This document shows, in pieces, positions 55,043-64,000 of a DNA stretch of 64,000 bases. Numbering within the stretch: the stretch's first letter is position 1; each line of letters opens with the position of its first letter. Source of the DNA: an uncultured Pseudomonadales bacterium (GTDB lineage Bacteria; Pseudomonadota; Gammaproteobacteria; Pseudomonadales; Azotimanducaceae); NCBI GenBank assembly GCA_951813515.1, contig OX638346.1:2225617-2289616 (forward strand). Reading direction: 5' to 3'. Below the pieces are notes generated by a model. That model was not told the origin of the DNA. It worked only from the letters and a program-made list of their open reading frames with translations, and ran no database searches. The position numbers and the translations under genes were made by a program.

Positions 55043-55179
55043 GGGTGCCTGCGCCTGGCGGTACGGGTCATCTGGTGCTCAACGGGATTTGATGCGCCCG
55101 AGTATACGCGGCTGGAAAACTCGCTGGCCGGCAACCGCGCGGCTTCACCGGGAAACGCGCAACCTCACGCAGAGATGTT

Positions 55180-55278
55180 CGTATCGGGAATGACGGTATG
55201 CGCTACCAGGTGACCTCGGGAGTGCCGGGAATTCGCATGGTCGTTCTCCGACACCCTCGACAGCCAGATACGATCGTT
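55180..55278 (-). pseudogene. Decayed duplicate of the NUDIX gene 3' end
   Basis: The minus-strand translation reads NDRIWLSRV ... LVAHTVIP, following the last part of the NUDIX protein (NDRMWLPRV ... LVAHTITP) two residues shorter, with DNA similarity visible over about 90 bp. It lies on the far side of the VapBC pair from the intact NUDIX gene. It has no start or NUDIX box. Confidence 0.75.
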
Positions 55279-55296
55279 TCCCCCGCCGGTCATTTC

Positions 55297-55716
55297 CTAT
55301 GCCGCCCAGGGATCGACGGTATTCAATCCGGCCGCTTCGAATGGAGCGGTGTCCCGTGTCGCCACCATCATGGCGTTGGCAACCGCGGTTGCCGCAATGT
55401 AGCCGTCGGATACCGAGATTGACCGCCCGGCGGACCGCGCCTTCACCATCAGTTCCGCATAGGCTTGGGAAGCTGCCAGATCGAATGCCAATATCCGGCC
55501 CGCGAACATTGGCAGCACTTGCCGCTCCAGATCTTCGTGCAGTCTTTCGCGGCGGCGGCCGACCGGCAGTGACAGGACCCCGAAACGCAACTCGGCGACA
55601 GTAATGGTCGACAGGTATAGCGTTTCCAAAGCCTGCGCGTCGAACCACTCGGCGACGCGTGGTTCCGGGGCCGCGCGCAACGGCTCCGAAACCACATTGG
55701 TGTCGACCAGAATCAT
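55297..55716 (-). CDS. vapC: PIN-domain toxin (VapC/FitB type)
   Basis: 139 residues. PIN acidic residues appear in ILVDTNVVSE, in TVAELRFGVL, and in SVSDGYIAATAV; the end VATRDTAPFEAAGL NTVDPW is typical of FitB-like proteins. Such toxins are RNases held by their antitoxin. The ATG overlaps the antitoxin stop as ATGA. Confidence 0.93.
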   Translation of the reverse strand: MILVDTNVVSEPLRAAPEPRVAEWFDAQALETLYLSTITVAELRFGVLSLPVGRRRERLHEDLERQVLPMFAGRILAFDLAASQAYAELMVKARSAGRSISVSDGYIAATAVANAMMVATRDTAPFEAAGLNTVDPWAA

Positions 55717-55964
55717 TCAAACTCGACCGGCTGGCCCGGAGTGCCGTCGCGTAGCGCAAATGCCGCTGACTCCTCCTTCGTCAACCCCGCGCGCCGGCCG
55801 ACGGCGGTCAGCAGTGAACCCAACCCGACCCGCCCTTCCGGGAGAACTGTTTCCGTCAGGATGGCCCGCACTTCGGCCTCCGTGCTGCGGCCGCGCAGCG
55901 CAGCGCGCACACGCAGGGCGCGATGCACCTCGTCGGGTAGGTTGCGCACGGTCAGCATTGCCAT
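55713..55964 (-). CDS. vapB: FitA/VapB-type ribbon-helix-helix antitoxin
   Basis: 83 residues from the ATG at 55964. MAMLTVRNLPDEVHRALRVR is the RHH DNA-binding start, and RGRSTEAEVRAILTE the second helix. The C-terminal part binds the toxin. A 17-bp perfect palindrome lies 17 bp upstream, the likely self-repression operator. Confidence 0.92.
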   Translation of the reverse strand: MAMLTVRNLPDEVHRALRVRAALRGRSTEAEVRAILTETVLPEGRVGLGSLLTAVGRRAGLTKEESAAFALRDGTPGQPVEFE

Positions 55965-55980
55965 AGTCAATATCTCATAT

Positions 55981-56002
55981 TGCATTCAATGAATGCATTA
56001 TA
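55981..56002 (-). promoter_or_regulatory. Operator and -10 box of the VapBC pair
   Basis: TGCATTCAATGAATGCA (55981-55997) is a perfect palindrome around one base. On the minus strand a consensus TATAAT (55997-56002) touches its upstream edge, so the operator covers the predicted start point. The -35 would lie in the end of the NUDIX gene and is weak. Confidence 0.6.
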
Positions 56003-56503
56003 TCAACATGATGGCAATCCGGGAGTGATCGTGTGCGCTACCAGTCGATCCCGGCAGAACCGGAAATCCGCGCGTATTCGCTCGCCCTGCAGCACCCTCG
56101 GCAGCCACATGCGATCGTTTTCCCACATCTCGTCGTATGGAATCCCGTCGATGCGGCACCAGAAGGGGGCGGCTTCCGGGGTGTGCGACGGATTGCCGAG
56201 AAAGTCCGACGAAACGAAGACATATCCCGCCATGGCGAAGCCTTCCGCCGGGTCGTGGTAGCGCAACCGCGCGCGCAGCTTGAGCGATTGGACGCGGATG
56301 CCGACCTCTTCGGCGACTTCGCGAATCGCGCATGCTTCGGCCGATTCGCCCGGCTCGATCCGCCCGCCCGGCGCATTGACCTTGCCGGCGCCGTGGCCGC
56401 GCTTCTTGCGTATCAGGAGCACGTAATCGCCGCGCGTGAGATATACCAGCGTGGCGCGTGCCCGGGGTTCCCAGTTTCGGGGAATGCAGGGGTCGCGGGA
56501 CAT
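56003..56503 (-). CDS. NUDIX hydrolase, MTH1/8-oxo-dGTPase-like
   Basis: 166 residues. The NUDIX box is complete from G47 to I69 (GRIEPGESAEACAI, then REVAEEVGI). VLLIRKKRGHGAGKVNAPGG before it and EMWENDRMWLPRVLQGE near the end resemble MTH1 (NUDT1), which hydrolyses oxidised purine nucleotides. With mutY, this would complete the GO system against 8-oxoguanine. Part of its 3' end is duplicated at 55180-55278, beyond the VapBC pair. Confidence 0.92.
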   Translation of the reverse strand: MSRDPCIPRNWEPRARATLVYLTRGDYVLLIRKKRGHGAGKVNAPGGRIEPGESAEACAIREVAEEVGIRVQSLKLRARLRYHDPAEGFAMAGYVFVSSDFLGNPSHTPEAAPFWCRIDGIPYDEMWENDRMWLPRVLQGERIRADFRFCRDRLVAHTITPGLPSC

Positions 56504-56542
56504 GTCCGAAGCAGACTGCCGACGCGCGACCTGCGGGATGCC

Positions 56543-57607
56543 CTATGGCCTGTTCAGGGAGAACCCAGGACGCAGGACCGGCTCGACTTCGCCGACGGAA
56601 ATCAGCGATTCCGCCATATCGCGAAGCGAGTCATTGAGGTCCCGGTAGGTAATCCCGAGAGCACGCGTGCGATCATTACGCAGGTCGGTCCCGAAATAGA
56701 CCGCTCTGCGTTCTGTTCTCCGCGCCAGGCCCGCTTCGTCCAGGTCCTCCGTCGTGTCGGGCGTTGCGAATCCGAGTTCCGGAAGCAGGCGGTCGATGCG
56801 CGCGCACACCTCCTCGACATCGATCCTCTCGGCGTTGTAGGCGATATAGCGCTCGCCGTTTTTGACCATGACGCTTTCGAGTATGGCGATCTGCACCGCC
56901 GCGGTGTCGCGAACGTCCACGGTATGCCAGGGCCTGTAACCGTGTACGGCGGGATTGCATTCCCCCTGCAGCATCCTTTTCATCAACCCTTGCCAGGGGC
57001 CCCTGTCTCCCTGGTGCGCCGACTGTATGGGTCCGACATTGTCTGCGGGACAGCAGGTGATCGAGTCCCACATGCCGCTCTGTTCCGCCGCTTCGGCGAA
57101 GGTGTGTTCCGCCTGCTGTTTGCTCTGCGAGTAGCCGGAGAGCCTCGGATCACCTCGGTCCGGGTAACGGTCCTCGTAGATGACGGGACGCTTGACCATT
57201 TCATCGAAGTTCCTTTCGGAAACAACCGCGGCGATGCTGGAGGTCACGACAACCCGGGTGATGGAATCCGACGCGTTCACGCTCTTGATGATGTGGTCGC
57301 AGACCATCTCGATGTACTCGGCGTTGCCATAGTCGTTGACGTGGGAAACGTGCGCGACTCCGTGGCAGCCCTTGAAGATGTCATCGAAACACCCAGGGTT
57401 GTTCAGGTCGGCCGAATGCAAGGTCAGCCGGCCTGAAACATAGCCGGGCATGGCTTTCAGGAAACCTGTCTTGACCGCATCGTTTTCGTCGCGCACACAG
57501 GCCCGGACGCGGTAGCCGCGGTCCAGCAGATCCCTGACTACCCACCCGCCGATGAATCCGGCAGCGCCGGTTACGGCGACAGTGCCACCTCTTGGAACAG
57601 GTGCCAT
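56543..57607 (-). CDS. Extended SDR (NAD-dependent epimerase/dihydroflavonol-reductase-like)
   Basis: About 354 residues from the ATG at 57607 (GAGAGG seven bases upstream). VAVTGAAGFIGGWVVRDL binds NAD(P), and the active site has VVTSSIAAV and YSQSKQQAE (Tyr-x3-Lys). The sequence is close to dihydroflavonol-4-reductase and 3-beta-hydroxysteroid-dehydrogenase-like extended SDRs. The acceptor is unknown. It is separated by about 46 bp from the NhaC gene, which runs in the same direction. Confidence 0.9.
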   Translation of the reverse strand: MAPVPRGGTVAVTGAAGFIGGWVVRDLLDRGYRVRACVRDENDAVKTGFLKAMPGYVSGRLTLHSADLNNPGCFDDIFKGCHGVAHVSHVNDYGNAEYIEMVCDHIIKSVNASDSITRVVVTSSIAAVVSERNFDEMVKRPVIYEDRYPDRGDPRLSGYSQSKQQAEHTFAEAAEQSGMWDSITCCPADNVGPIQSAHQGDRGPWQGLMKRMLQGECNPAVHGYRPWHTVDVRDTAAVQIAILESVMVKNGERYIAYNAERIDVEEVCARIDRLLPELGFATPDTTEDLDEAGLARRTERRAVYFGTDLRNDRTRALGITYRDLNDSLRDMAESLISVGEVEPVLRPGFSLNRP

Positions 57608-57653
57608 GGTCAAACCTCTCTCGTTGTCTTGTTGCGGGAAGCCGACAAGCCTA

Positions 57654-59390
57654 TCAGCCGGTGAAGTAGGCGACGACCGTCCAGCAAATGGCCGCCAGGC
57701 CGGCGGCGACGGATGCCTGGGGTATCTGCGTCTTGACGTGGTCCATGAGGTCGCAGCCGGTGCAGACCGAACTCAGAACCGTCGTGTCGGAGATGGGAGA
57801 GCACTGGTCGCCGTACACGCTGCCGTCCATGACCGCGGCGAAACAGAGGGTCATGAACAGTTCCGGGTGCTGGAGTTCCTGGCCCGTGGCGACAGCCCAG
57901 GCGAGGGGCATCGCGAGGGGAAACGCGACCGCATAGGTTCCCCAGCTCGTGCCGGTGGAGAAGGCGATGACCATGGTCATCAACTGCAGCAGCACCGGTA
58001 GCAGGAAGTACGGAATGCTTTGCCCGAGCAGTTCCACCAGGAAGATGCCGCCGCCCGTCTCCTGGCTGATGCCGCCGATGGTGACGGCGAGCAGCAGGAT
58101 GACCGAGCCGAGGACCACGCCCTTGAGGCCGTCGTGGATTCCGGACACGAGCGTAGTGAGCGACATGCCCTTGGCCAGGGCCATGCCGGCGGCGAGCAGG
58201 AGCGCGGCGCCGAAAGCCCATTGCACGTTGGGCGAGTCGAAGATGACGAAGGTGACGATGGCGATGCCGATCAGGGTGAACAGGGGCAGGAAGAACTCGA
58301 GGACATGCGGCGAATAGCCCTCCGGGACGTTGCTGGCCTGCAGTTCCCTGGCGCTCAAGGGTTGTGCGTCGTCGGCGTCGAGTTGGCCGGTCGAACGCGA
58401 ACGTTCCATCGCCGCCGCCAGCCTCTTGCCCAGAAACGGAGGTTTTTCGACACTCAGCAGAAACGTCCCAAGCACCGCGAAGATGGCGTAGAAGCAGAAG
58501 GGAACGCTTGAGAAAAAGAAGGAGATGCGATCCGCCTCGGTAGCGAGAAAACTCACACCGCCGACGAAAATGAACGCCTGCACGTACCCAGGCCAGGCGT
58601 TGAATGCGAGCTGCGACGCGATGGGCGACGCTGTGGAGTCGACGATGTAGGCCAGTTCCTCGTGGCTGATGCGCTCCTTGTCGGCGATGGGTTTCACCGT
58701 GGTGCCCACCAGCACCGTGCTCACCGTGCCGCCCTGGAAGAAGATGACCCCGAGGAACCAGGCGACGAGCTTGGCGGTGCGCGGGCCGCGGACGAAACGC
58801 ACGGTGATGAACTCCGCGAACGCCTGCGCGGCGCCGGTACGGGACCATATGCCCATGAGGCCGCCCAGAAGCCACAGGTAAAGCAGCAGCAGTGCTGCGG
58901 AACTCGTCGTGGCGAGCGACGGAATCAGCACTTCGCCGGTGAGGTCGTAGCGGCTCAGGATGAGCGCCCCGGAGGCGATGCCGCCAAGGAGCGACGTTAC
59001 CGGCTCCCGCGTCATCCAGCACAGCAAGACCGCCACGAGTGGCGGCAACAGGGACCAGAATCCCCAGTGTGCCTTTGCGATGCGCTGGTAGTAGACGGTC
59101 TGCATTTGACCGTCGCGCATCTCTTGGGTGGCGACAAACTCTTCCTTCACCGAAGGTGCTTCGCCGGACGCGCGCACGTGTTTGGGGTCCAGCGCGGACT
59201 GGTCCACGGGCACGGAGTAGAAGTAGGTGGGGTCGCCCTCGAACAGGTAGTACAGCGCGCCGGCATCGTCGGTGTGCGCGTCGATGGAGATCTCCTCCAC
59301 CGTCCAGGTGGGCGAGACGTACCAGCCAACGAGCCACGACGCGATCATCGCGACTGCGAAGACGGCGAATTTCTGCATGCCTGCGGTCAT
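57654..59390 (-). CDS. NhaC-family Na+/H+ antiporter
   Basis: 578 residues. An N-terminal membrane segment is followed by about 100 residues of soluble sequence ([20 protein letters not shown]...), then about 12 membrane helices with the family motifs [19 protein letters not shown] and the diagnostic [16 protein letters not shown]. NhaC members exchange Na+ for protons, malate or lactate. The soluble insertion after helix 1 is longer than usual. It probably contributes to pH and salt homeostasis. Confidence 0.92.
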   Translation of the reverse strand: MTAGMQKFAVFAVAMIASWLVGWYVSPTWTVEEISIDAHTDDAGALYYLFEGDPTYFYSVPVDQSALDPKHVRASGEAPSVKEEFVATQEMRDGQMQTVYYQRIAKAHWGFWSLLPPLVAVLLCWMTREPVTSLLGGIASGALILSRYDLTGEVLIPSLATTSSAALLLLYLWLLGGLMGIWSRTGAAQAFAEFITVRFVRGPRTAKLVAWFLGVIFFQGGTVSTVLVGTTVKPIADKERISHEELAYIVDSTASPIASQLAFNAWPGYVQAFIFVGGVSFLATEADRISFFFSSVPFCFYAIFAVLGTFLLSVEKPPFLGKRLAAAMERSRSTGQLDADDAQPLSARELQASNVPEGYSPHVLEFFLPLFTLIGIAIVTFVIFDSPNVQWAFGAALLLAAGMALAKGMSLTTLVSGIHDGLKGVVLGSVILLLAVTIGGISQETGGGIFLVELLGQSIPYFLLPVLLQLMTMVIAFSTGTSWGTYAVAFPLAMPLAWAVATGQELQHPELFMTLCFAAVMDGSVYGDQCSPISDTTVLSSVCTGCDLMDHVKTQIPQASVAAGLAAICWTVVAYFTG

Positions 59391-59441
59391 TGGTGTGTCA
59401 TCCCTTTGTGTATTGAAGCCGTATCGGCGCGTCCCGGCGTC

Positions 59442-60716
59442 TCAACTCAGCCGCATCCGCTCGACGCCCACGATGCGATCATAGAGGAAGTACAGCGCGA
59501 TCACGCAGATGAGCAGGATGCCGCCGAGCGCTGCGGCGAGACCCCAGTTGAGGGACTGCTGCATGTGGTAGGCGATCATGTTGGATATGAGCTGTCCTGT
59601 GCGCCCGCCGACCAAGGCTGGCGTGATGTAGTAGCCGATCGCAAGGATGAACACGAGGAGCGACCCCGCGCTGACCCCCGGAAGCGTCTGCGGCCAGTAC
59701 ACGCGGAAAAACGCCTGCGGAAAGCTCGCCCCGAGGGCCTCTGCGGCTCGCATGTACTGCGGCGGTATCGACCGCATGATCGAGTACAGCGGCAGGACCA
59801 TGAACGGCAACAGGACGTGCGTCATCGCGACGACTGTGCCCGTCATGTTGTAGATCATCGCGAGGCGTTCGTCGTCGCCGATCACGCCGATTGCGACCAG
59901 GACGTCGTTGACGACCCCCTGGGATTGCAGTAGCACGATCCAGGATGTCGTGCGTACCAGCAGGGATGTCCAGAACGGCACCAGCACGAGCAGGAGTAGC
60001 AGATTGGCTCGACCGGGCGGCGCCTGCGCGATGAGGTACGCGATGGGATAGCCCAGCACGAGGCATAGCGCCGTGATGCCGAGGCTGATGATGAGCGTGC
60101 GGGTCAGAAGCGGGAGGTAAATCCGCAATTCGGGTGGCTGCGGGACGATCTCGCCCTCAAGATCGCGGTCGAGGTCGAGCGCGTGCAGGTAGTGCCTGGC
60201 CGTGAATCTCTCGCCGGCCCGGCGAATGGCTAGCCAAGTGGTGACCTCGCTCCAGGCGTCATCGATACCTACCAGGAGGTCGCGGCAGGGTGTCTGCGCT
60301 TCGCCGGTATCGTAAGGCCTGCTTTCGGCGGGTGCGAAGCAGGGGCTATTGGTCGGGTCTGCCAGGTTGTCCAACCTGCGGGCGCTCCGGGTGATGACGC
60401 TGCGCAGTCCACCCTGGACCCGGTTGATGCGGGTCGCAATTCGCCCCAGTGCGCGGGTTTCCCGTGCCTCCAGGAACTCGTGGACTGCGGCCCGGAAGAC
60501 TGGTTCTGCGGGCGTCCCGCGGCCGTCCCAGTCAGCCAACGCGCGTATCGTGTTTGGCAGCGCGTCCGCGACCACGGGTTCCTGCACGCTGCGCGTCAGC
60601 ATCGCGCCCAAGGGAGCGATGAAAGTGACGCCGATGAAGGCGAGCAGCGGAAGCACGAGCGCCCAGGCGCGCAGTCCTGGGTCGTTTCGGTTGAACCGCG
60701 TCACTCTTTTGGGCAC
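59442..60716 (-). CDS. ABC permease, PotB/spermidine-putrescine type
   Basis: 424 residues. Helix 1 (WALVLPLLAFIGVTFIAPLGAML) is followed by a periplasmic insert of about 140 residues, then five or more helices with the EAA loop AAEALGASFPQAFFRVYWPQ. PotB usually has about 280 residues, so the insert is a feature. No PotA, PotC or PotD gene is adjacent; the antiporter follows. It is an orphan subunit in this window. Confidence 0.88.
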   Translation of the reverse strand: MPKRVTRFNRNDPGLRAWALVLPLLAFIGVTFIAPLGAMLTRSVQEPVVADALPNTIRALADWDGRGTPAEPVFRAAVHEFLEARETRALGRIATRINRVQGGLRSVITRSARRLDNLADPTNSPCFAPAESRPYDTGEAQTPCRDLLVGIDDAWSEVTTWLAIRRAGERFTARHYLHALDLDRDLEGEIVPQPPELRIYLPLLTRTLIISLGITALCLVLGYPIAYLIAQAPPGRANLLLLLVLVPFWTSLLVRTTSWIVLLQSQGVVNDVLVAIGVIGDDERLAMIYNMTGTVVAMTHVLLPFMVLPLYSIMRSIPPQYMRAAEALGASFPQAFFRVYWPQTLPGVSAGSLLVFILAIGYYITPALVGGRTGQLISNMIAYHMQQSLNWGLAAALGGILLICVIALYFLYDRIVGVERMRLS

Positions 60717-61119
60717 CTTTCTTGCGAGTTACGCTGCGGCGTTGGGCGGCGACTCCCCGGCTACCGCCGGAGCTGCGCCTCCAGCTCGGCGATGCGCGCG
60801 TTGGCCTCGGTGAGAGTGTGAAGATCGGCGGGAAGGACGGGATTTGTACGCATGGTGCGTCCCCTGATCTGCCTTGGTCTGGTTCGGCCGCGCCCTTCGG
60901 CGTTTCGCCAGCGAAAGTACCATGGCCACCTTGGTGCGTCCAAAACGGTTTGGTCCACCCTGGGCGCCCGCTCGGGTAGATACAATGGCACCTGTCGGCA
61001 ATCGACGTAGGACGATTGCCTGACATGCCGGGGTTCGGTCGCGGTTGTCATGCGGGCGCGTTTCACACCCCGAGTGTGAGTGGAGCCAGCGGTTCCACCA
61101 CTGTCCTATCTGTGTTCCA
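60717..61119. other. Intergenic region between the PotB-like gene and miaB
   Basis: About 400 bp, divergent promoters expected. On the minus strand a 30-codon frame from ATG 60853 (MRTNPVLPADLHTLTEANAR...) ends in a short Ala/Glu/Leu-rich helix; it is too short to call. A 6-bp inverted pair TCACAC / GTGTGA lies at 61063-61079, and a TACAAT sits near 60981 on the + strand. I see no other gene. Confidence 0.4.
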
Positions 61120-62514
61120 ATGCCGACCCCGCGGGCGACGGTGGAGATTCGCATCAAGTTCCACATCAAGACCCACGGCTGCCAGATGAACGTCTACGAC
61201 TCGTCGCGGATGGCGGATTTGCTGCGCGACAGCCATGGTGCGGTGCCGGTGGACGATCCGGCTGAAGCCGACGTGCTGCTGCTCAACACCTGCTCGATCC
61301 GGGAGAAGGCGCAGGAAAAGGTCTTTCATCAGCTTGGCCGTTGGAAGCGGTTCAAGGCGCAGCGTCCCGGGGTGCTGATCGGCGTGGGTGGCTGCGTTGC
61401 GAGCCAGGAGGGCGACGCGATCAGCGCGCGTGCTCCGTACGTGGACGTGGTATTTGGCCCGCAGACCCTGCACCGTTTGCCCGAACTCCTCGACGCCGCC
61501 GAGCGTTCGAAACAGGCCGTCGTCGATGTCAGCTTTCCGGAGATCGAGAAGTTCGATCGCCTGCCGGAACCCCGCGCGGATGGCCCGACGGCCTTTGTTT
61601 CCGTGATGGAAGGATGCAGCAAGTACTGCACGTTCTGTGTCGTCCCGTACACGCGTGGTGAGGAGGTAAGCCGGCCCGTGGAGGACGTTATGGCCGAGGT
61701 CCTTGCGCTAAGCCACCAGGGCGTACGCGAGATCAACTTTCTCGGCCAGAACGTGAACGCGTACCGGGGATCGATAGGCAACGGTACGGCGGATCTGGCC
61801 GAACTCATCACCTATGCCTCGGAAATCGACGGCATCGACCGGATCCGGTTCACCACCTCGCACCCGGTTGAGTTCGGCGACACTCTGATCGAGGCATACC
61901 GGGACATTCCGGAACTCGTGAGCCACCTGCACCTGCCGGTACAGGCCGGTTCTGACCGGGTTCTCGCGGGGATGAAACGCGGCCACACCGTCCTCGAATA
62001 CAAGCAGAAAATCCGACGCCTGCGGGAGGCGCGGCCGGGTATCGCCCTGTCCTCGGACTTCATCGTCGGATTCCCGGGCGAGACCGAGCGTGATTTCGAG
62101 CAGACGCTCGCCCTGATCGAGGAACTCGACTACGACATTTCGTTCAGCTTCATTTACAGCCCGCGGCCCGGGACGCCTGCGGCCAGCCTGCCGGACGAAA
62201 CGCCGGCAAGCGTCAAGCAGCATCGTCTTGCGATTCTCCAGGACCAGCTTCGGCGCCAGGCCTCAGCGCATGCCGCGGCGATGGTCGGGAGCGTGCAGCG
62301 CGTACTCGTTGCCGGCCGTTCGAAGCGGGATCCCGGTCAGCTTCAGGGCCGAACCGAGAACAACCGCGTGGTGAACTTCCGTGCCGACGACGCCCTGATG
62401 GGCGATTTTACCGACGTGCGTATTGACGAAGCGCTGCCGAACTCGCTTCGCGGGACTCTGGCTGACCCGTCCGAAGATCGAGGCCCCGATCGGCGGGCCG
62501 CGCGGCAGTACTGA
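61120..62514 (+). CDS. miaB: tRNA-2-methylthio-N6-dimethylallyladenosine synthase
   Basis: 464 residues from the ATG at 61120. MiaB adds a methylthio group to i6A37 of tRNAs that read UNN codons. The N-terminal UPF0004 cluster ligands are C21, C58 and C92 ([28 protein letters not shown]). The radical-SAM cluster is C166, C170, C173 ([16 protein letters not shown]). A C-terminal TRAM domain begins at [10 protein letters not shown]. Usually ybeZ/phoH follows; here a dispersed repeat and a MetE-like gene on the other strand follow. Confidence 0.97.
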   Translation: MPTPRATVEIRIKFHIKTHGCQMNVYDSSRMADLLRDSHGAVPVDDPAEADVLLLNTCSIREKAQEKVFHQLGRWKRFKAQRPGVLIGVGGCVASQEGDAISARAPYVDVVFGPQTLHRLPELLDAAERSKQAVVDVSFPEIEKFDRLPEPRADGPTAFVSVMEGCSKYCTFCVVPYTRGEEVSRPVEDVMAEVLALSHQGVREINFLGQNVNAYRGSIGNGTADLAELITYASEIDGIDRIRFTTSHPVEFGDTLIEAYRDIPELVSHLHLPVQAGSDRVLAGMKRGHTVLEYKQKIRRLREARPGIALSSDFIVGFPGETERDFEQTLALIEELDYDISFSFIYSPRPGTPAASLPDETPASVKQHRLAILQDQLRRQASAHAAAMVGSVQRVLVAGRSKRDPGQLQGRTENNRVVNFRADDALMGDFTDVRIDEALPNSLRGTLADPSEDRGPDRRAARQY

Positions 62515-62557
62515 CTCCAGCCTCGAAGGCTATTGCGGGAAACGACGGGTTAGCGGT

Positions 62558-62661
62558 TGAAACCCGTCGGCGGCTTCGCCCGCGCCGTGTTTCGCCCGTC
62601 CCACCCGACCCCGATCCTGTCCCTTGATCGGCACATGTGTGCCGTTCCGCAGCGCAGGCTA
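62558..62661. repeat. Dispersed intergenic repeat R1, copy B
   Basis: About 104 bp similar to 36784-36912 in the same orientation: CCGTCGGCGGCTTCGCC, TGTTTCGCCCGTCCC, CTTGATCGGCAC and GCAGgCTAT are shared. It lacks about 26 bp present in copy A. It lies between miaB and the end of the convergent MetE-like gene, whose stop codon it just reaches. Confidence 0.7.
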
Positions 62662-63801
62662 TGAACCCCAGAGCTGCCGGCTCGCGAGGTCCGCACCCTC
62701 GGCGAGGCTCGCGAGCTTCGCATAGACGATGTCGGGGTCGACCGCGCCGAACCCCGCGAACGTCGAGAAGCCGCAATCCGTCCCGGCGATTACGCGTTCA
62801 CGCCCGACAATGTCGGCGAAACGGCAAAGGCGCTCGGAAACCAGTTCCGGGTGTTCGATGAAGTTCGTGGTCGAGTCGATCACGCCCGGTATCAGGATCC
62901 GGTCTTCGGGGATGGACATGTCGGCCATCGTCTTCCACTCATGGCCGTGCCGGGGGTTGGCCGACTCGAACAGGAGTGCGCCGACGTTTGCGCGCAGCGC
63001 GATCGGCAGCACCATCGACAACGGCGCGTCGCAGTGGTGCGGCCCTTCGTAGTTGCCCCAGCACACGTGTAGCCGCACGCGATCCGCCGGGACGCCCGAC
63101 AGCGCGTGGTTGAGCGCGTCCACGTGCAGTTCGGCGAGCGCCTGGTACTCCGCGTCGCTGTTGTCCTTGAACATCATGTGGCGGCCGAGGCCGAGGTCGG
63201 GTGAATCGAGTTGCAGCACGAGACCCGCGTCGACGATGGCGCGGTATTCCGCCGCCATGGCATCGGCGATCGCTTCGAGATAAGCCTCGTGGTCGGAGTA
63301 GAACCGGTTCGGCTGGAACAGCGCGATCACTCCCGGGGATGCCGCATTCATGAACCCTTCGAGGGGCCCATGTTTCGCAATGGCCGCCTGGAAATTGGCG
63401 ATGTCCAGGGCGACCGGTTGCATGTCCTTGACGGCGATCTCGCCGACGCAGCATGGTCGCTGGTAGGTGGGCGTGCCCCCGGAGGCGGCCTGGCGCTCCA
63501 GGAACCCGGGGAATTCCTCCAGGTCGCGGGGCGGCTCGCGGTCGCTGTCGCCTTCGAAACCGGTGATGCGGTCCTTGATGTAGGTGGCGTAGCTGATCTT
63601 GCTCATCTCGCCATCGCTCACGACGTCTACGCCGCTCTCCACCTGCCGAGCGACAACGGCGTCCACCGCAGCCCCGATCACCCGGTCTCCGTCGGGGGCC
63701 TCTTCCCCCTGCTCGCGTCCAAACACAACGTCCGTCACGGCTGCCGAGCGCGGCAGGCTGCCGACGTGGGTGGTCAGGATGCGGTCACTGCTCGTGCGCA
63801 T
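62659..63801 (-). CDS. Cobalamin-independent methionine synthase-like protein (MetE C-terminal family)
   Basis: 380 residues, the length of the single-barrel MetE-C relatives. The start is ILTTHVGSLPRSAAV; zinc-ligand candidates are the His and Cys of RLHVCWGNYEGPHH, a Glu in LLFESANPRHGHE, and the Cys of VIAGTDCGFSTFAG. Members use simple methyl donors or act on other thiols or epoxides; the N-terminal half of true MetE is absent. It is convergent with miaB. Confidence 0.9.
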   Translation of the reverse strand: MRTSSDRILTTHVGSLPRSAAVTDVVFGREQGEEAPDGDRVIGAAVDAVVARQVESGVDVVSDGEMSKISYATYIKDRITGFEGDSDREPPRDLEEFPGFLERQAASGGTPTYQRPCCVGEIAVKDMQPVALDIANFQAAIAKHGPLEGFMNAASPGVIALFQPNRFYSDHEAYLEAIADAMAAEYRAIVDAGLVLQLDSPDLGLGRHMMFKDNSDAEYQALAELHVDALNHALSGVPADRVRLHVCWGNYEGPHHCDAPLSMVLPIALRANVGALLFESANPRHGHEWKTMADMSIPEDRILIPGVIDSTTNFIEHPELVSERLCRFADIVGRERVIAGTDCGFSTFAGFGAVDPDIVYAKLASLAEGADLASRQLWGS

Positions 63802-63866
63802 GGCGTACTCCGGTCAGGCGCCGCTCTTTGGGGGGCGGATTCAAGACCGGCTCCCCGCGAACACGC

Positions 63867-64000
63867 TTAGGGGTTGTTCGCAAGGCGTGCCGAGTTCCCG
63901 CGGATGGGGATCCCCGAAAACACGCGCTGCTCCTTGGGAAGTTCGGGATTTTCGATCCGCTCGGTAAGCATCGACACGGCCGCCTCCGACATCTGCGCCA
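63867..64000 (-). CDS. C-terminal end of a probable LacI-family regulator (partial)
   Basis: A minus-strand frame open to the right edge, with stop at 63867-63869. The visible 44 residues include MSEAAVSMLTERIENPELPK, and IPIRGNSA. This pattern (helix with LxxRI, then a strand ending in the R-x-S of the C-terminal ligand domain) is the usual end of LacI/GalR-type repressors. The helix-turn-helix lies outside the window. It is encoded upstream of the MetE-like gene on the same strand and might regulate it. Confidence 0.6.
   Translation of the reverse strand, partial: AQMSEAAVSMLTERIENPELPKEQRVFSGIPIRGNSARLANNP

Noticed and set aside
60761..60853. Possible remnant of an IS66-like transposase (short coiled frame ANARIAELEAQLRR)
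   Set aside because: Only about 30 residues and no other transposase motif or terminal repeat; similarity is too short to support.

Overview
The window looks like a piece of chromosome from a high-GC gammaproteobacterium, probably an environmental or uncultured lineage. The support is the dnaG-rpoD pair followed by a CAT-anticodon tRNA, the mutY-yggX pair, the gammaproteobacterial-type miaB and AcnA, and the hpnC/hpnD/hpnE squalene route. No ribosomal RNA, CRISPR array, prophage or intact transposase was seen. The lineage call is inference from gene content and order; no database was searched.

Layout. 1-4.7 kb: the 3' part of a coiled-coil protein, a family 2 glycosyltransferase, a small exported protein coupled to an outer-membrane barrel, and a beta-lactamase-fold hydrolase. 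4.8-14.1 kb: a solitary Dam-type adenine methyltransferase, a glutathione-transferase-like protein, then acnA-cupin divergent from dnaG-rpoD-tRNA. 14.1-19.6 kb: an ERG4/ERG24-type sterol reductase homologue, two DNA glycosylases (SMUG-type, Tag), a CnoX/YbbN-like thioredoxin without its cysteines, a 1-Cys peroxiredoxin, and an alpha/beta hydrolase with a small lipoprotein. 19.8-24.7 kb: a methyltransferase-HNH nuclease fusion, mutY-yggX, and hisB-hisA without hisH. 24.8-35.4 kb: accessory metabolism (TauD-type dioxygenase, VOC protein, MFS exporter, a Phd/VapC toxin-antitoxin pair, a molybdenum hydroxylase pair, an LLM oxidoreductase, Hsp20, gamma-glutamyltransferase, an SDR).

35.4-52 kb is the most unusual part. 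hpnC, hpnD and hpnE (squalene from farnesyl diphosphate) are broken up by a dispersed repeat, a MITE-like element and an inserted MpaB/rubber-oxygenase-type gene, with a decayed second copy of the hpnD 3' end on the far side of the insertion. Convergent to hpnE is an RND exporter coupled to a LolA-like periplasmic protein. Next comes an exported TPR protein, then a tight six-gene operon (membrane protein, second LolA-like protein, two FtsX/MacB-type permeases, LolD-like ATPase, outer-membrane barrel). Together these read as two dedicated cell-envelope lipid-export machines next to a triterpenoid pathway; the cargo is not known.

52-64 kb: an orphan peptide-type ABC binding protein with an SGNH hydrolase, a VapBC pair inserted beside an MTH1-like NUDIX gene whose 3' end is duplicated on the other side, an extended SDR, an NhaC antiporter, an orphan PotB-type permease, miaB, a MetE-C-like protein and the end of a probable LacI-family regulator.

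Small repeats shape the window: a TA-flanked MITE-like element lying in the stop codon of an SDR gene, two copies of a second MITE-like family at or just past gene ends, a family of GCGAGGG hairpins, and a roughly 100-130 bp dispersed repeat in two copies. Two accessory genes or modules (MpaB oxygenase, VapBC) are each flanked by a decayed duplicate of the neighbouring gene's 3' end.
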